A DNA stretch of 64,000 nucleotides from Rhodothalassium salexigens DSM 2132. GTDB taxonomy: Bacteria; Pseudomonadota; Alphaproteobacteria; Sphingomonadales; Rhodothalassiaceae. The DNA lies in the NCBI RefSeq assembly GCF_004341375.1, contig NZ_SLXO01000001.1, positions 186,001 to 250,000 of the forward strand, given 5' to 3'. Of this stretch, positions 38,777 to 46,636 are shown piece after piece. Within the stretch, counting starts at the first letter, position 1. The number at the start of each line of letters is the position of its first letter. The notes beneath the pieces were generated by a model. That model had not been told where the DNA came from, did no database searches, and saw only the letters and a program-made list of their open reading frames with translations. The translations under genes were made by a program, and so were the position numbers.

Positions 38777-39447
38777 GGTATGTCCACCGTGTCGGGGGCG
38801 GGCACATAGTCGGTGAACGGCGCCTGGCGCATCCAGATATTGACCGCCCACTTCTCGCCCTCGGTCACCGGGCAGCCGGCGTGGAAGGCGTGGTCATGGG
38901 GCAGCACGGTGTCGTCGTGGCAGAGCTGGAACATCAGCAGCCGACCCGGGCGCGGCGCCACCTCCAGGTCGAGCAGCGGAAATGCCGTGGCGCCGCCGGC
39001 GGCGACCTCGTTGAGATAGGCGAGCCCGGTCATCAAGCGCTGCCCGCCGGCGGTCCAATAGCGCCGGCCCAGCGCGGTGAACGGGTCGAAGCTGTCATAA
39101 TGAGCCTTGTACTCGGTGCCCGGGGCGTAATGGATCAGTTGCAGCGGCTCGGCGTGGATCGGCGGCAGGCCGGCTAAGGCTGTCACCCGGTCGCGCAGGC
39201 GGCCGGCCTCGGCGCTGTCGCCGTCGCGGATATAGTGCACGCTGTTGGTGCGGCTGTCGTGGCGCACATCCTCTTGGAGCCCGGCGACGGTGGCGCGCTG
39301 CATGCCCGCACCGCCGAGCGCGATCAACGCCGCGCACGCCTCGGCCGACAGAAAGTCGTCGATGACGAAAACCAGGGGGTCGGTATGAAGGATCGTCCCG
39401 CCCGCGCGTTCGGCGGCGGCGGGATCGCCCGACAGGGTCAAGGCCAT
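38773..39447 (-). CDS. 2-oxoglutarate/Fe(II) dioxygenase (prolyl 4-hydroxylase-like)
   Basis: 224 residues, P4H-alpha-type fold. The iron triad is visible: H116 and D118 in AHYDSFD, and H189 in AFHAGCPV; K199 (EGEKWAVNIWMR) binds 2-oxoglutarate. The N-terminal part LVFVIDDFLSAEACAALI and RTNSVHYIRDGD also match. It would hydroxylate a protein prolyl/other residue or a small molecule; target unknown. Four-nt overlap with the SDR gene downstream; 52 bp separate it from the lactonase-like gene upstream in the run. Confidence 0.87.
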   Translation of the reverse strand: MALTLSGDPAAAERAGGTILHTDPLVFVIDDFLSAEACAALIALGGAGMQRATVAGLQEDVRHDSRTNSVHYIRDGDSAEAGRLRDRVTALAGLPPIHAEPLQLIHYAPGTEYKAHYDSFDPFTALGRRYWTAGGQRLMTGLAYLNEVAAGGATAFPLLDLEVAPRPGRLLMFQLCHDDTVLPHDHAFHAGCPVTEGEKWAVNIWMRQAPFTDYVPAPDTVDIP

Positions 39448-39499
39448 GCGCGCTTTATCCTCTACTGCACCTTTGCCGGCGCCGCGCTGGCTGCGCCGG

Positions 39500-40705
39500 T
39501 CAGGGCCGCCCGGTCGTCAAGCGGCAAACGTTTAAGCCCCTATCATAGCCCGACGCGATCACCAAATGCCGGTTGAGTTGGGCCGCCACCGTGGCCCCCG
39601 ACAAGCCCGGCAAGGCGCCCGCCACCAGCGGCGTCACCCGGCCCTGGCCCGAGACATGGGCGACCGCGGAGGGCGTGGTGTCGACGCCCGCCCAACCGGC
39701 GCAGAACAGCGCATAACGCATCAGCCGCGGCGGCCCGGCGGCGATCAGGCCGCCACCGGGGGCGGGGGTCAGATTGTCGGGCGGGAACGGCAGGGGGACG
39801 TGCGTTTCCGCGCCCGGGAGCTTAGCGCCGGCGGTCTCGGTGTCCGGGGTCTCGGTGCCAGGGGCGGCGGCGCCAGGCTCCTGGCCCGACCTGTCCGGCG
39901 ACACCAGGCGCAGCCGCCGGGCCCGGGTCTCGGCGACCGCCAGGCGTCCGTCCGGCATGCGCACCACACCGTTGGCGAACACGAACCGCTCGGGCGTCCG
40001 CACCAGCCCTTCAGGCCCGGCGATGGCAAGGCGCGCGCGGGGCAGTTTGAACACATCCTCCAGACCGCGCCGCCAGCCGTCGCACGCGCCATGGTCGAGC
40101 GTCACCGCGACCCGGTCAGGGCCCAGGGCGACCACGTCATTGGCCCGGCATAGCCCGGGATGGTCGAGCGTCCAGGCCGGGACCAGCCGGTCTGCCGCGA
40201 TATCGAAGGCCCGCAGCCGGGGCGCAATCGCGGCACCGGCCGCTGCCGGGGCGTTGGCTCGATCGACCACGAACAGCCGCCGCCGGTCGGCGCTGAGGGC
40301 GATGCCGTGCGGACGGACCGGGGCGGCACCAGCCAGCGGTTCCAGCGTCAGCGGCCCGGCCCGCTCCAGGTCCGCCGCGCGGAGCCGATAGAGCGCCCCT
40401 TGGGTTTGCGCCCGGCCGGTTTGGGCCAGCTCGTGCGCCACCGCCCGGCGGTCGAAGGCCGACAGGTAGAGCCAGCCGGCGACCGGGTCGGGCGCCAAAT
40501 CCTCGATGCCGGTGATCGCCCGGCCGGTGGTCGCGTCGACTAGATCGAGCGGGTGGCAGTCGGTGACGGCGGCGCCTAGGCGCAGATCGGTGGTCGGGCG
40601 CAACACCAGCCCGGCACCGACGCCCGCCGCCAGCACCAAAACCAACGCCAGCGCGCCGAGCCGCCAGGCCCGGCGGCGCGTTCCACGGTCCATCGGCCCT
40701 GTCAT
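39500..40705 (-). CDS. Paraoxonase/arylesterase-like beta-propeller, membrane-anchored
   Basis: 401 residues. One N-terminal hydrophobic segment (about 14-34, WRLGALALVLVLAAGVGAGL) anchors or exports it. The rest reads as a calcium-binding six-bladed propeller of the paraoxonase/SMP-30 group: TGIEDLAPD (E68, D69), RPHGIALS, CRANDVVALG, FANGVVRMPDGRLAVAETRA and PPDNLTPAPGG line up with the successive metal ligands. Lactonase or esterase activity is inferred from the family. A short TETPDTET-type low-complexity loop sits at about 290-305. Start ATG 40705 overlaps the sulfotransferase stop (TGATG). Confidence 0.72.
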   Translation of the reverse strand: MTGPMDRGTRRRAWRLGALALVLVLAAGVGAGLVLRPTTDLRLGAAVTDCHPLDLVDATTGRAITGIEDLAPDPVAGWLYLSAFDRRAVAHELAQTGRAQTQGALYRLRAADLERAGPLTLEPLAGAAPVRPHGIALSADRRRLFVVDRANAPAAAGAAIAPRLRAFDIAADRLVPAWTLDHPGLCRANDVVALGPDRVAVTLDHGACDGWRRGLEDVFKLPRARLAIAGPEGLVRTPERFVFANGVVRMPDGRLAVAETRARRLRLVSPDRSGQEPGAAAPGTETPDTETAGAKLPGAETHVPLPFPPDNLTPAPGGGLIAAGPPRLMRYALFCAGWAGVDTTPSAVAHVSGQGRVTPLVAGALPGLSGATVAAQLNRHLVIASGYDRGLNVCRLTTGRP

Positions 40706-41814
40706 CAGGCGGCCGGCGCGGCGTAGGCCCATTGGTCGATGAACCGACCCCAGCGCGCGCGGATGCGGTCCTGCAACTCCTGGGGCATGGAGAAGACGTT
40801 TTTGCGATAATCGGCGACCGAGGCCAGATAGGCTTCGTAGCGCGGCCGGTCGGCGTCGAAGCCGTCGAGGCCCAGTTGCCCATAGAGCCGCGCCAATTGG
40901 GCCAGCGGTTCGGCGGCCAGATCGTCATAGCGCATCTCGACGAAGCGCTCGGGCGGCAGGTGCGCGGTGTCGGCGGCCAGCTTGTCCATCATCCGCTCAT
41001 AGGTGGCGAAGACCACCTCGTCGATATCGACCGCGTCCCAGGGCTGAAGCGCGAACTGCTCGAACAGCTTTTGATAGAAGTTCCGCATCGACACGAACAC
41101 CTTGTAGGGGTTGCGGTGGATGTGGACGAACTGCGCCTCGGGCCACATGGCGTCGAGCAGGTCGGCGCGCGCGGTATAGACCGGGTTCTTGATGATCAAC
41201 CGGGTCTCGGGCTGGGCGATCTGGAGCTTGAGATAGAGATAGCGCAGCGTCTTCTGCCAGCGCGCGACGGCGGCTTGGTCGACGCCGTCGAAGAACACCC
41301 CCTCGGCCAAGAAGGCGTCGAAGCGGCGCGGGAAATAGAGCCCGTGATAGAAGCTGAGCGGCGTCATGTTGGCGAGCGCCAGTTCGTCCTCTTGGGGCGA
41401 ATCGCTATCGACGCCGATATTGTCGATATAGCGGTGCTCGGGCAGCGCCTTTTCAAGCAAGGGGCTCACCAGGTTGCCGAGCAACAGGAAGTCCCACGGC
41501 AGGCCGGTGGCGAACGGCGACACATAGCCGAACTGCGGCGCCTTCGACAGGATGTTGTAGAGATGGGTGGTGCCGCTGCGCCAGTGGCCGAGGATGAAGA
41601 TCGGCGGGCGTTCGACCGTTCCGGGGCGTTTGGCCGCCACATAGGCGCGCTCGGCCAGGCTGAACGGCCAGCGCCCGAGCGTCGCTAAGGCGGCGACGGT
41701 CACCTGGGGCAGGCTGCGCGCTTCGGGCGCCCCGGCCAGGGCGAGCACGCGCGCCAGGGTCGCGGGGTTGGCGCCGCTCAAGGGGTGGGACAGGCGACGG
41801 GGGCTATCGGACAC
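40705..41814 (-). CDS. Sulfotransferase family protein
   Basis: 369 residues. The 5'-phosphosulfate loop is FILGHWRSGTTHLYNIL (about 73-89). The 3'-phosphate motif region is FVHIHRNPYKVFVSMRNFYQ. PAPS is the expected donor; the acceptor (lipid, glycan or other alcohol) cannot be read. No signal peptide or membrane helix; presumably cytoplasmic. Start is GTG 41814 with GGAAGG about 10 nt upstream. First gene of the minus-strand run sulfotransferase - lactonase-like - dioxygenase - SDR - tamA - tamB. Confidence 0.88.
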   Translation of the reverse strand: MSDSPRRLSHPLSGANPATLARVLALAGAPEARSLPQVTVAALATLGRWPFSLAERAYVAAKRPGTVERPPIFILGHWRSGTTHLYNILSKAPQFGYVSPFATGLPWDFLLLGNLVSPLLEKALPEHRYIDNIGVDSDSPQEDELALANMTPLSFYHGLYFPRRFDAFLAEGVFFDGVDQAAVARWQKTLRYLYLKLQIAQPETRLIIKNPVYTARADLLDAMWPEAQFVHIHRNPYKVFVSMRNFYQKLFEQFALQPWDAVDIDEVVFATYERMMDKLAADTAHLPPERFVEMRYDDLAAEPLAQLARLYGQLGLDGFDADRPRYEAYLASVADYRKNVFSMPQELQDRIRARWGRFIDQWAYAAPAA

Positions 41815-42115
41815 GGCGCTGCGACCTTCCAGATCGGGTGGGCGAGGGTGGGCACGCTCGGCTGGCTAGCCAATTCTCCGCGCCAGCGCAATGCACCGAC
41901 CGCAAGGTGCAAGGCAAATCATCTGCCCCCGTCCAACGCCAAAGCCGTCGCCCGCGACCCTCGTGGGCTTGCCGAACATGCGCCCCGGCGGTCGCCGGGA
42001 CCACCATGGGGCCGGCCGCACCCGGCCAAGGGCAGGCGCTTTCGGTAAACCGATCTCGGCTTGATAGTCCTGCGACCAGTTATTATTCTCAAGCTAAATT
42101 GAAGGAAGGAAGAAA
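41815..42115. other. Divergent spacer with a composition shift into the AT-rich island
   Basis: 301 bp with no supported gene. The left three quarters are GC-rich like the rest of the window; from about 42050 the sequence turns AT-rich. It holds the promoter candidate at 42061-42089 and the GGAAGGAAG ribosome-binding site of the interrupted gene. Confidence 0.6.
42061..42089 (+). promoter_or_regulatory. Candidate sigma70 promoter of the AT-rich gene
   Basis: TTGATA (42061-42066), a 17-nt spacer and TATTCT (42084-42089), followed by GGAAGGAAG and the ATG at 42116. This is among the best promoter matches in the window, and suggests the interrupted gene is still transcribed. Confidence 0.5.
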
Positions 42116-42892
42116 ATGAAAGCGTCAATGGGGTCAATTCTCATGGCTGCTGCCTTGTTTGGCTGGCAAGAGCCGGCTTTGACGGAGCCCAGTGATCCGA
42201 CAAAGCCCTTGCAAAAAGGCGCTGCCATGCGGGAGCGATTTGCCAACTACGCCCAAACCAATTTTATCGCCGAGCCTGTCTCCGCCCTAGAGGCGCTGAA
42301 AAAGGATGGCTGGGACTTTTTCATCAAAAAAACACCAGAAATATTTTTTACGGAAGACAGTATTGTTACAAATAAAAATCAAATTAAATAATTGGTATTT
42401 GAAAAAGAAAAATCAAATGACAGTTTTTCTTTCAACATCTATCTTATTTTTTTGGTTGAAAATGGCCTCATAACGATGGCCGATAGTGAGGCATTTTATA
42501 AAAGCGGGAATTTTTGTTCTGATAAAGAATTATTTTGCTGGAGATTATTTGAGAAAAGAGAACATATTTTCTCTGCACTAAGGTCTTTTAAGAAATGTAC
42601 CTCCGGCTTCGATGGGGTTGTCAATTTAATGAAGAGAGGCGGATTCATTTTTGATGAAACGTCATCGAAAGAGAAATTTGATGAAATTTTTAATATTGTT
42701 GAGAAGACAGGTGAGATTCCCGAAGAATTATTGCCAACAAAAATGGCCGTATTTCTGATACCCAAATACCCAAAGGACTCATTGTCTGGCAAGCTTGGGG
42801 GAAATGCCGTTCCAGCAAGAGGGGCAATAATGATTCTGAATCTTGAAGGTGGCGATTTTTATGTGTTCAATGATCCGAAAAAATTGAAGTGA
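42116..42892 (+). pseudogene. AT-rich secreted-protein gene interrupted by an in-frame TAA
   Basis: One reading frame of 259 codons runs from ATG 42116 to TGA 42892 with a single ochre stop at 42389-42391. The first part (91 residues) has a short signal-peptide-like start, MKASMGSILMAAALFGW. The second part (from 42392) continues in the same frame without another strong ribosome-binding site; its only near start is TTG 42392. I recognise no domain; the second part is rich in Phe, Lys, Glu and Ile, with Cys at four places. Composition is strikingly AT-rich against its surroundings, which suggests recent acquisition. It could be a nonsense-mutated gene, two genes, a readthrough case, or a sequencing error. 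Confidence 0.65.
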
Positions 42893-43045
42893 AAGGGCAT
42901 AGGGCTATACTAGAGCAGATTAAAGGTGTTTTGGGAAAAATGTCTTTGCAATAAAATGTGTCCCGCCAGGCACCTTCGAGGAAGTTTTTCTGATAGGTGG
43001 TCATGTCATGGGGCTGCCATCGCTTCGCCTTCATCTGCGGGGCGC

Positions 43046-43088
43046 CCGCGCCGGCGGTTCCGTTAACCCGCACCGGCGGTTCCGTTAA
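43046..43088. repeat. Two 21-bp direct repeats at the 3' end of the LpxR-like gene
   Basis: CCGC(G/A)CCGGCGGTTCCGTTAA at 43046-43066 and 43068-43088, one mismatch. The right copy contains the LpxR-like stop codon (TTA at 43085-43087), so the left copy is a duplicated gene end. It marks the boundary between the AT-rich island and normal sequence. Confidence 0.8.
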
Positions 43089-44161
43089 AATGCCAGGGTC
43101 AATTGGACCGAGCCGATGCGGTTGCGCCCGACCTGGCCCTGGAATTCGCGGCTTTGCCACACATGGGTCGCCGAGGCCATGGCCGCCCAGCCGAACAGCG
43201 GGAAGGTGAAGGCGATGCCCGCCTCGCCGGTCCAGACCCAGGGCTTGCGGTCGACCGACGGGCCGTCGTGGAACAGGTTGCCGTCGAGGAACATGGTGCG
43301 CGCCACGCCGCGCCCTTGCAGGCCGCCGAACACCATCCAGTCGAGCCGGTCGCGGGGCGCAAAGTGCAGCGACAGCCCCGACAGGCCGGTCTGCATGCGC
43401 AACGGCAGGTCGCGCTCGGGCAGGTAGGAGCCGATGCGCACCAGGCCGCCGACGCCGCCCTCCACCGTCACCGTACCCGCCGAGGCGCCGGCGCGCGGCA
43501 CCAGGTCCATATCGACCCAGGGGGTGTCAATCAGATCGACGAACCAACTGCGCCGATACATCGCCTGGATCGCCGGCTCGTTGCGCAACTGGTTGCCCCA
43601 GCCCCGGGGCCGCGGCGCACCGACGATGTCGTGGACGAAGCGTTGCGCCTCGCCCGCCAGCGCCCACGGGCCGACCACGCCGAGGCTGAGCGTCAGCGCC
43701 TCTTCAACGCCGGGGCGGTGGCTGGTCACCGACAGGTCGGCGTGCAGCCAACCGGCGAACGGCCGGTCGCCGGGCTGCGGCTCGGTCACCGTGTAGACCT
43801 CGGGTGTGTACATCTGCTGGGCGATGGCGACCGCATAGGCGCGGTCGGCGGCGCTGTCGGCCAGCGGCGTCAGGCGCCCCAGCCAGGCCAGCCAGCCCGG
43901 CTCCAGGCCGCGCGGCAGCCCCAAGGCCGCGCGCACGCCATTGGTATAGTGGCGGTCGCCGCTTTTGGCGTATTTGTCGTTTTCCGACATGCCTTGGAGA
44001 TAGTAGCGGTCTTCGGCGTCGGGGGCGGGCTCGCTATCGCCGGCCACCGCCGGACCGGCCCACAAGGTGCAGGCGGCGGCCAGCGCCAGGACAAGGCCGC
44101 GCCAGCGCGGCGGATCGCAAGACCGACGGGGCATCGGCATCGGGGCAAGGGAACGCAGCAT
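43085..44161 (-). CDS. lpxR: LpxR-family (DUF2219) outer-membrane lipid A deacylase-like protein
   Basis: 358 residues with a signal peptide (LVLALAAACTLWAGPAVAG, about 22-40). The mature start carries the DUF2219 active-site region: SENDKYAKSGDRHYTNGVR, in which the Asn, Asp and YTNG motifs correspond to the calcium/catalytic residues of LpxR. GDRPFAGWLHADLSV and GWGNQLRNEPAIQ also fit, and the end SVQLTLAF is an outer-membrane barrel terminus. LpxR removes the 3'-acyloxyacyl chain of lipid A; activity here is inferred. ATG 44161 chosen over the open frame to 44266 because it begins the signal peptide. Confidence 0.82.
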   Translation of the reverse strand: MLRSLAPMPMPRRSCDPPRWRGLVLALAAACTLWAGPAVAGDSEPAPDAEDRYYLQGMSENDKYAKSGDRHYTNGVRAALGLPRGLEPGWLAWLGRLTPLADSAADRAYAVAIAQQMYTPEVYTVTEPQPGDRPFAGWLHADLSVTSHRPGVEEALTLSLGVVGPWALAGEAQRFVHDIVGAPRPRGWGNQLRNEPAIQAMYRRSWFVDLIDTPWVDMDLVPRAGASAGTVTVEGGVGGLVRIGSYLPERDLPLRMQTGLSGLSLHFAPRDRLDWMVFGGLQGRGVARTMFLDGNLFHDGPSVDRKPWVWTGEAGIAFTFPLFGWAAMASATHVWQSREFQGQVGRNRIGSVQLTLAF

Positions 44162-44289
44162 GGGCTCAAACTCGGCATACCGGCCGTCCGGCCGTCGGGC
44201 CGTTGGGTGCGGCCGGGGCAGGGGGCGGTTGTGGGCGGCGGATGCGCGGACTATAGGCACCGACACGCCACACGAGCAAGGACGGCAAT

Positions 44290-45168
44290 GTGACGATTTT
44301 GGGCATCTTCATGGCGCTTTCGGGCGCCGTTCTGGGCAGCTTTTTCGGCCTCTTGGCCCATCGCTGGCCGGTCGGGCGCGCCGACCTTTTCGGCCGCTCG
44401 CGCTGCGACGCGTGCGGTCGGACCCTGACCGCCATCGACCTGGTGCCGCTGGTCAGTTGGCTGGCGCTCGGCGGGCGCTGCCGGCGCTGCGGCGCGCCGG
44501 TCAGCGGCTTCTTCGCCGTGGTCGAGGCCGCGGCGGCGGCGGTTGGCGCGGCCGCCGTGGCGATCGCCGAGGTGCGCGGGCTGGGGGCGGCCGGGCTGGC
44601 GGCCACGGCGATCTTCGGCTGGGCGCTGGTGGCGCTCGCCGCCATCGACTGGCGCCACACCCTGCTGCCCGACGCGCTGACCCTGCCGCTGCTGGTCGCC
44701 GGGCTGGCTTATCAGGGCTTGTGGGGACCGTTGGGGTTGCCGCTGTCGGCCGCCACGGCGGCGGTCGCCGGCATCGGTCTCTATGGCCTCGCCGAGGGCT
44801 ATTGGCGCTTGCGCGGGCGCGAGGGGTTGGGGCTGGGCGACGTCAAGCTGCTGGCCGCCGGCGGCGCCTGGCTCGGGCCCTTCGGGCTCAGCCTGGCGCT
44901 GTTGATCGGCAGCCTGGCCGGCTTGGCGTTCATCGCCGCGCTGGCGGGTTTGGGCCGTCTGCGCGTGTCGGCGACCACCCAGATCCCGTTCGGACCGTTC
45001 CTAGCCGTGGGCTTGTGGACCGCCTATGCCCTTGGCCCCGCGCCCCTCATGGTGGCCGGCCCGGGCGCGTTTGCGGCAGCGGCGGGCGCCGGCGACGCTC
45101 AGGCGGTGCGCACGATGGTCTTGCCAACCGGGAACAAGGCGGCGCCGGCCAGCTTGATATGGGCATAG
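44290..45168 (+). CDS. Prepilin peptidase (A24A leader peptidase/N-methyltransferase)
   Basis: 292 residues, polytopic inner-membrane aspartyl protease that cleaves and methylates type IV pilin or pseudopilin leaders. The cytoplasmic zinc loop has C39, C42, C64 and C67 (CDAC, CRRC), so the methyltransferase part is present. Catalytic aspartates are about D120 (AAIDWRHTLLPD) and D184 (GLGDVKLLAAGGAWLG). GTG 44290 has AAGGA upstream. No pilus genes are adjacent. The last 70 bp overlap the convergent yccF gene, so the C-terminal 23 residues may be poorly constrained. Confidence 0.9.
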   Translation: MTILGIFMALSGAVLGSFFGLLAHRWPVGRADLFGRSRCDACGRTLTAIDLVPLVSWLALGGRCRRCGAPVSGFFAVVEAAAAAVGAAAVAIAEVRGLGAAGLAATAIFGWALVALAAIDWRHTLLPDALTLPLLVAGLAYQGLWGPLGLPLSAATAAVAGIGLYGLAEGYWRLRGREGLGLGDVKLLAAGGAWLGPFGLSLALLIGSLAGLAFIAALAGLGRLRVSATTQIPFGPFLAVGLWTAYALGPAPLMVAGPGAFAAAAGAGDAQAVRTMVLPTGNKAAPASLIWA

Positions 45169-45494
45169 GCGAACGGCAGGCCGATGATGGTGATCGCGCA
45201 CACCATCGCCCAGAACAGATGCCCCAAGGCCAGCCACCAACCGGCGAGAAGGAACCACACCAGATTGAGCAGCGGGTTGAAGGCGCGCAGGCCGAAGCCG
45301 TCCGTGTCGACCATGGTGCGGTCCACCGCCTCGGTCCCGAACGGCCATAACGAATAGAGCCCAAGCCGGAACGCCGCGGCCGCCCAGGGCAGGCCGACGA
45401 TGGTCAGGGCGAACACCAACGCCGCCGTCCACCAGCCGAGCGCCGACATAAACCCGCCTAGCAAAAGCCATAAAACGTTCAATATAAAAGCCAT
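45099..45494 (-). CDS. yccF: YccF-domain inner-membrane protein
   Basis: 131 residues with two copies of the YccF motif: FILNVLWLLLGGFMSALGWW ... ALTIVGLPWAAAAFRLG, and LLNLVWFLLAGWWLALGHL ... AITIIGLPFAYAHIKLAG. About four membrane helices. Function of the family is unknown. Its 3' end overlaps the prepilin peptidase gene by 70 bp. An ATATC/GATAT inverted repeat lies 27 bp upstream of its start. Confidence 0.88.
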   Translation of the reverse strand: MAFILNVLWLLLGGFMSALGWWTAALVFALTIVGLPWAAAAFRLGLYSLWPFGTEAVDRTMVDTDGFGLRAFNPLLNLVWFLLAGWWLALGHLFWAMVCAITIIGLPFAYAHIKLAGAALFPVGKTIVRTA

Positions 45495-45520
45495 GAGGCC
45501 GCGTCTCCCGCGCTGTCGTT

Positions 45521-45535
45521 ATATCATATCGATAT
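45521..45535. promoter_or_regulatory. ATATC repeat/palindrome upstream of yccF
   Basis: ATATC-ATATC-GATAT at 45521-45535 includes the perfect 10-bp palindrome ATATCGATAT (45526-45535). It is an isolated AT-rich patch in GC-rich DNA, in the position of a promoter or operator for yccF. Confidence 0.4.
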
Positions 45536-45676
45536 AGAAATTCTGCGCCGGCCCCGCAAGGCCCAGGGGGGCGACAGGCTGGACCGGGCGGCGGCTTGCC
45601 AGGGCTGGCCGGGCGGCGCCATAGTCCGAACACGGGGGACGGCGGTGCCGTGGAGCAACGTCAAGCAGGAGCGACC

Positions 45677-46549
45677 ATGACCGGATCATCGCCGCCAAAA
45701 CCGCGTGTGGAAATCACTGAAGACCCTGGCGAACGACGCGGCAAGCTGGGGCTGGCTCTCGGCGCCGGCGGCGCGCTTGGCTGGGCCCATATCGGCGTGA
45801 TCCGCACGCTGATGAAGGCCGGCATCCTGCCCGATATCGTCACCGGCTGTTCCATGGGCGCGGTGGTGGGTGCGTGCTATGCCGACGACCGTATGGACCA
45901 TCTCGAAGAGGTCGCCGCCGGGCTCGGCCTGTTCGACATGATGCGGCTGATCGACATCCGGTTCGGCAAGGGCGGCTTCCTGGGCGGCGACCGTATTCGG
46001 GAAATGATCGACGAGCCGTTTCGCGGCAAGACCATGGACCGGCTCAAGCGGCCGTTCGCGGTGGTGGCGAGCGACCTGTGCACCGGCGACTGCGTGGTGC
46101 TCGACCGTGGCCCGGTGGCCGAGGCGGTGCGCGCCTCGATCGCGGTGCCCGGGGTGTTCCGGCCGGTGGTGCGCGGCGACCAGATCCTGGTCGACGGCGG
46201 CATCACCGAGCCGGTGCCGGTCAACCTGGCCCGGCGCATGGGCGCCACCCGGGTGATCGCGGTCGACGTGATGGGCGACTATCCCGGCCGGGTACGCCAG
46301 TTGCGCCTGCGCGAAAAGCTCGACCAGCAGAAGGTGGACACCGCCTCGGTGGCCCAGGCGGCCTATGGCCTGCTGTTGACCCAGTTCGACGAGGCCAGGT
46401 TGACGATCCAAGACCCCGATATCGTCATCCGGCCGCAGACCGGCCACATGAACGCGGTGGATTTCCTGAAGGTGGAGGAACTGGTCCAGGAAGGCGAGGC
46501 GGCGGCGACCGACGCGCTCGCCGCGCTGCGCGCCATCGCCGCCGCCTGA
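45677..46549 (+). CDS. Patatin-like phospholipase (RssA-like)
   Basis: 290 residues, Ser-Asp dyad acyl hydrolase. LALGAGGALGWAHIGVI is the oxyanion loop, VTGCSMGAVVGA has the nucleophile Ser, and ILVDGGITEPVPV the catalytic Asp. Short bacterial patatins of this type (RssA, YchK) act on lipids; substrate unknown. No signal peptide. ATG 45677 has AGGAG 6 nt upstream; the frame open to 45596 has no comparable signal. Confidence 0.88.
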   Translation: MTGSSPPKPRVEITEDPGERRGKLGLALGAGGALGWAHIGVIRTLMKAGILPDIVTGCSMGAVVGACYADDRMDHLEEVAAGLGLFDMMRLIDIRFGKGGFLGGDRIREMIDEPFRGKTMDRLKRPFAVVASDLCTGDCVVLDRGPVAEAVRASIAVPGVFRPVVRGDQILVDGGITEPVPVNLARRMGATRVIAVDVMGDYPGRVRQLRLREKLDQQKVDTASVAQAAYGLLLTQFDEARLTIQDPDIVIRPQTGHMNAVDFLKVEELVQEGEAAATDALAALRAIAAA

Positions 46550-46636
46550 GACGCCGCCCGACCCGCCGCCTGACCCCGGGAGCGGACCGCCGACCTGACC
46601 CGCGACCCGAGCTGTGCGGCCCGGGCCGTGGGCGCC

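Noticed and set aside
42867-43160. 97-codon minus-strand frame at the edge of the AT-rich island, possibly a transposase remnant
   Set aside because: Crosses the repeat and the lpxR 3' end, no recognised transposase motif and no terminal inverted repeats found.
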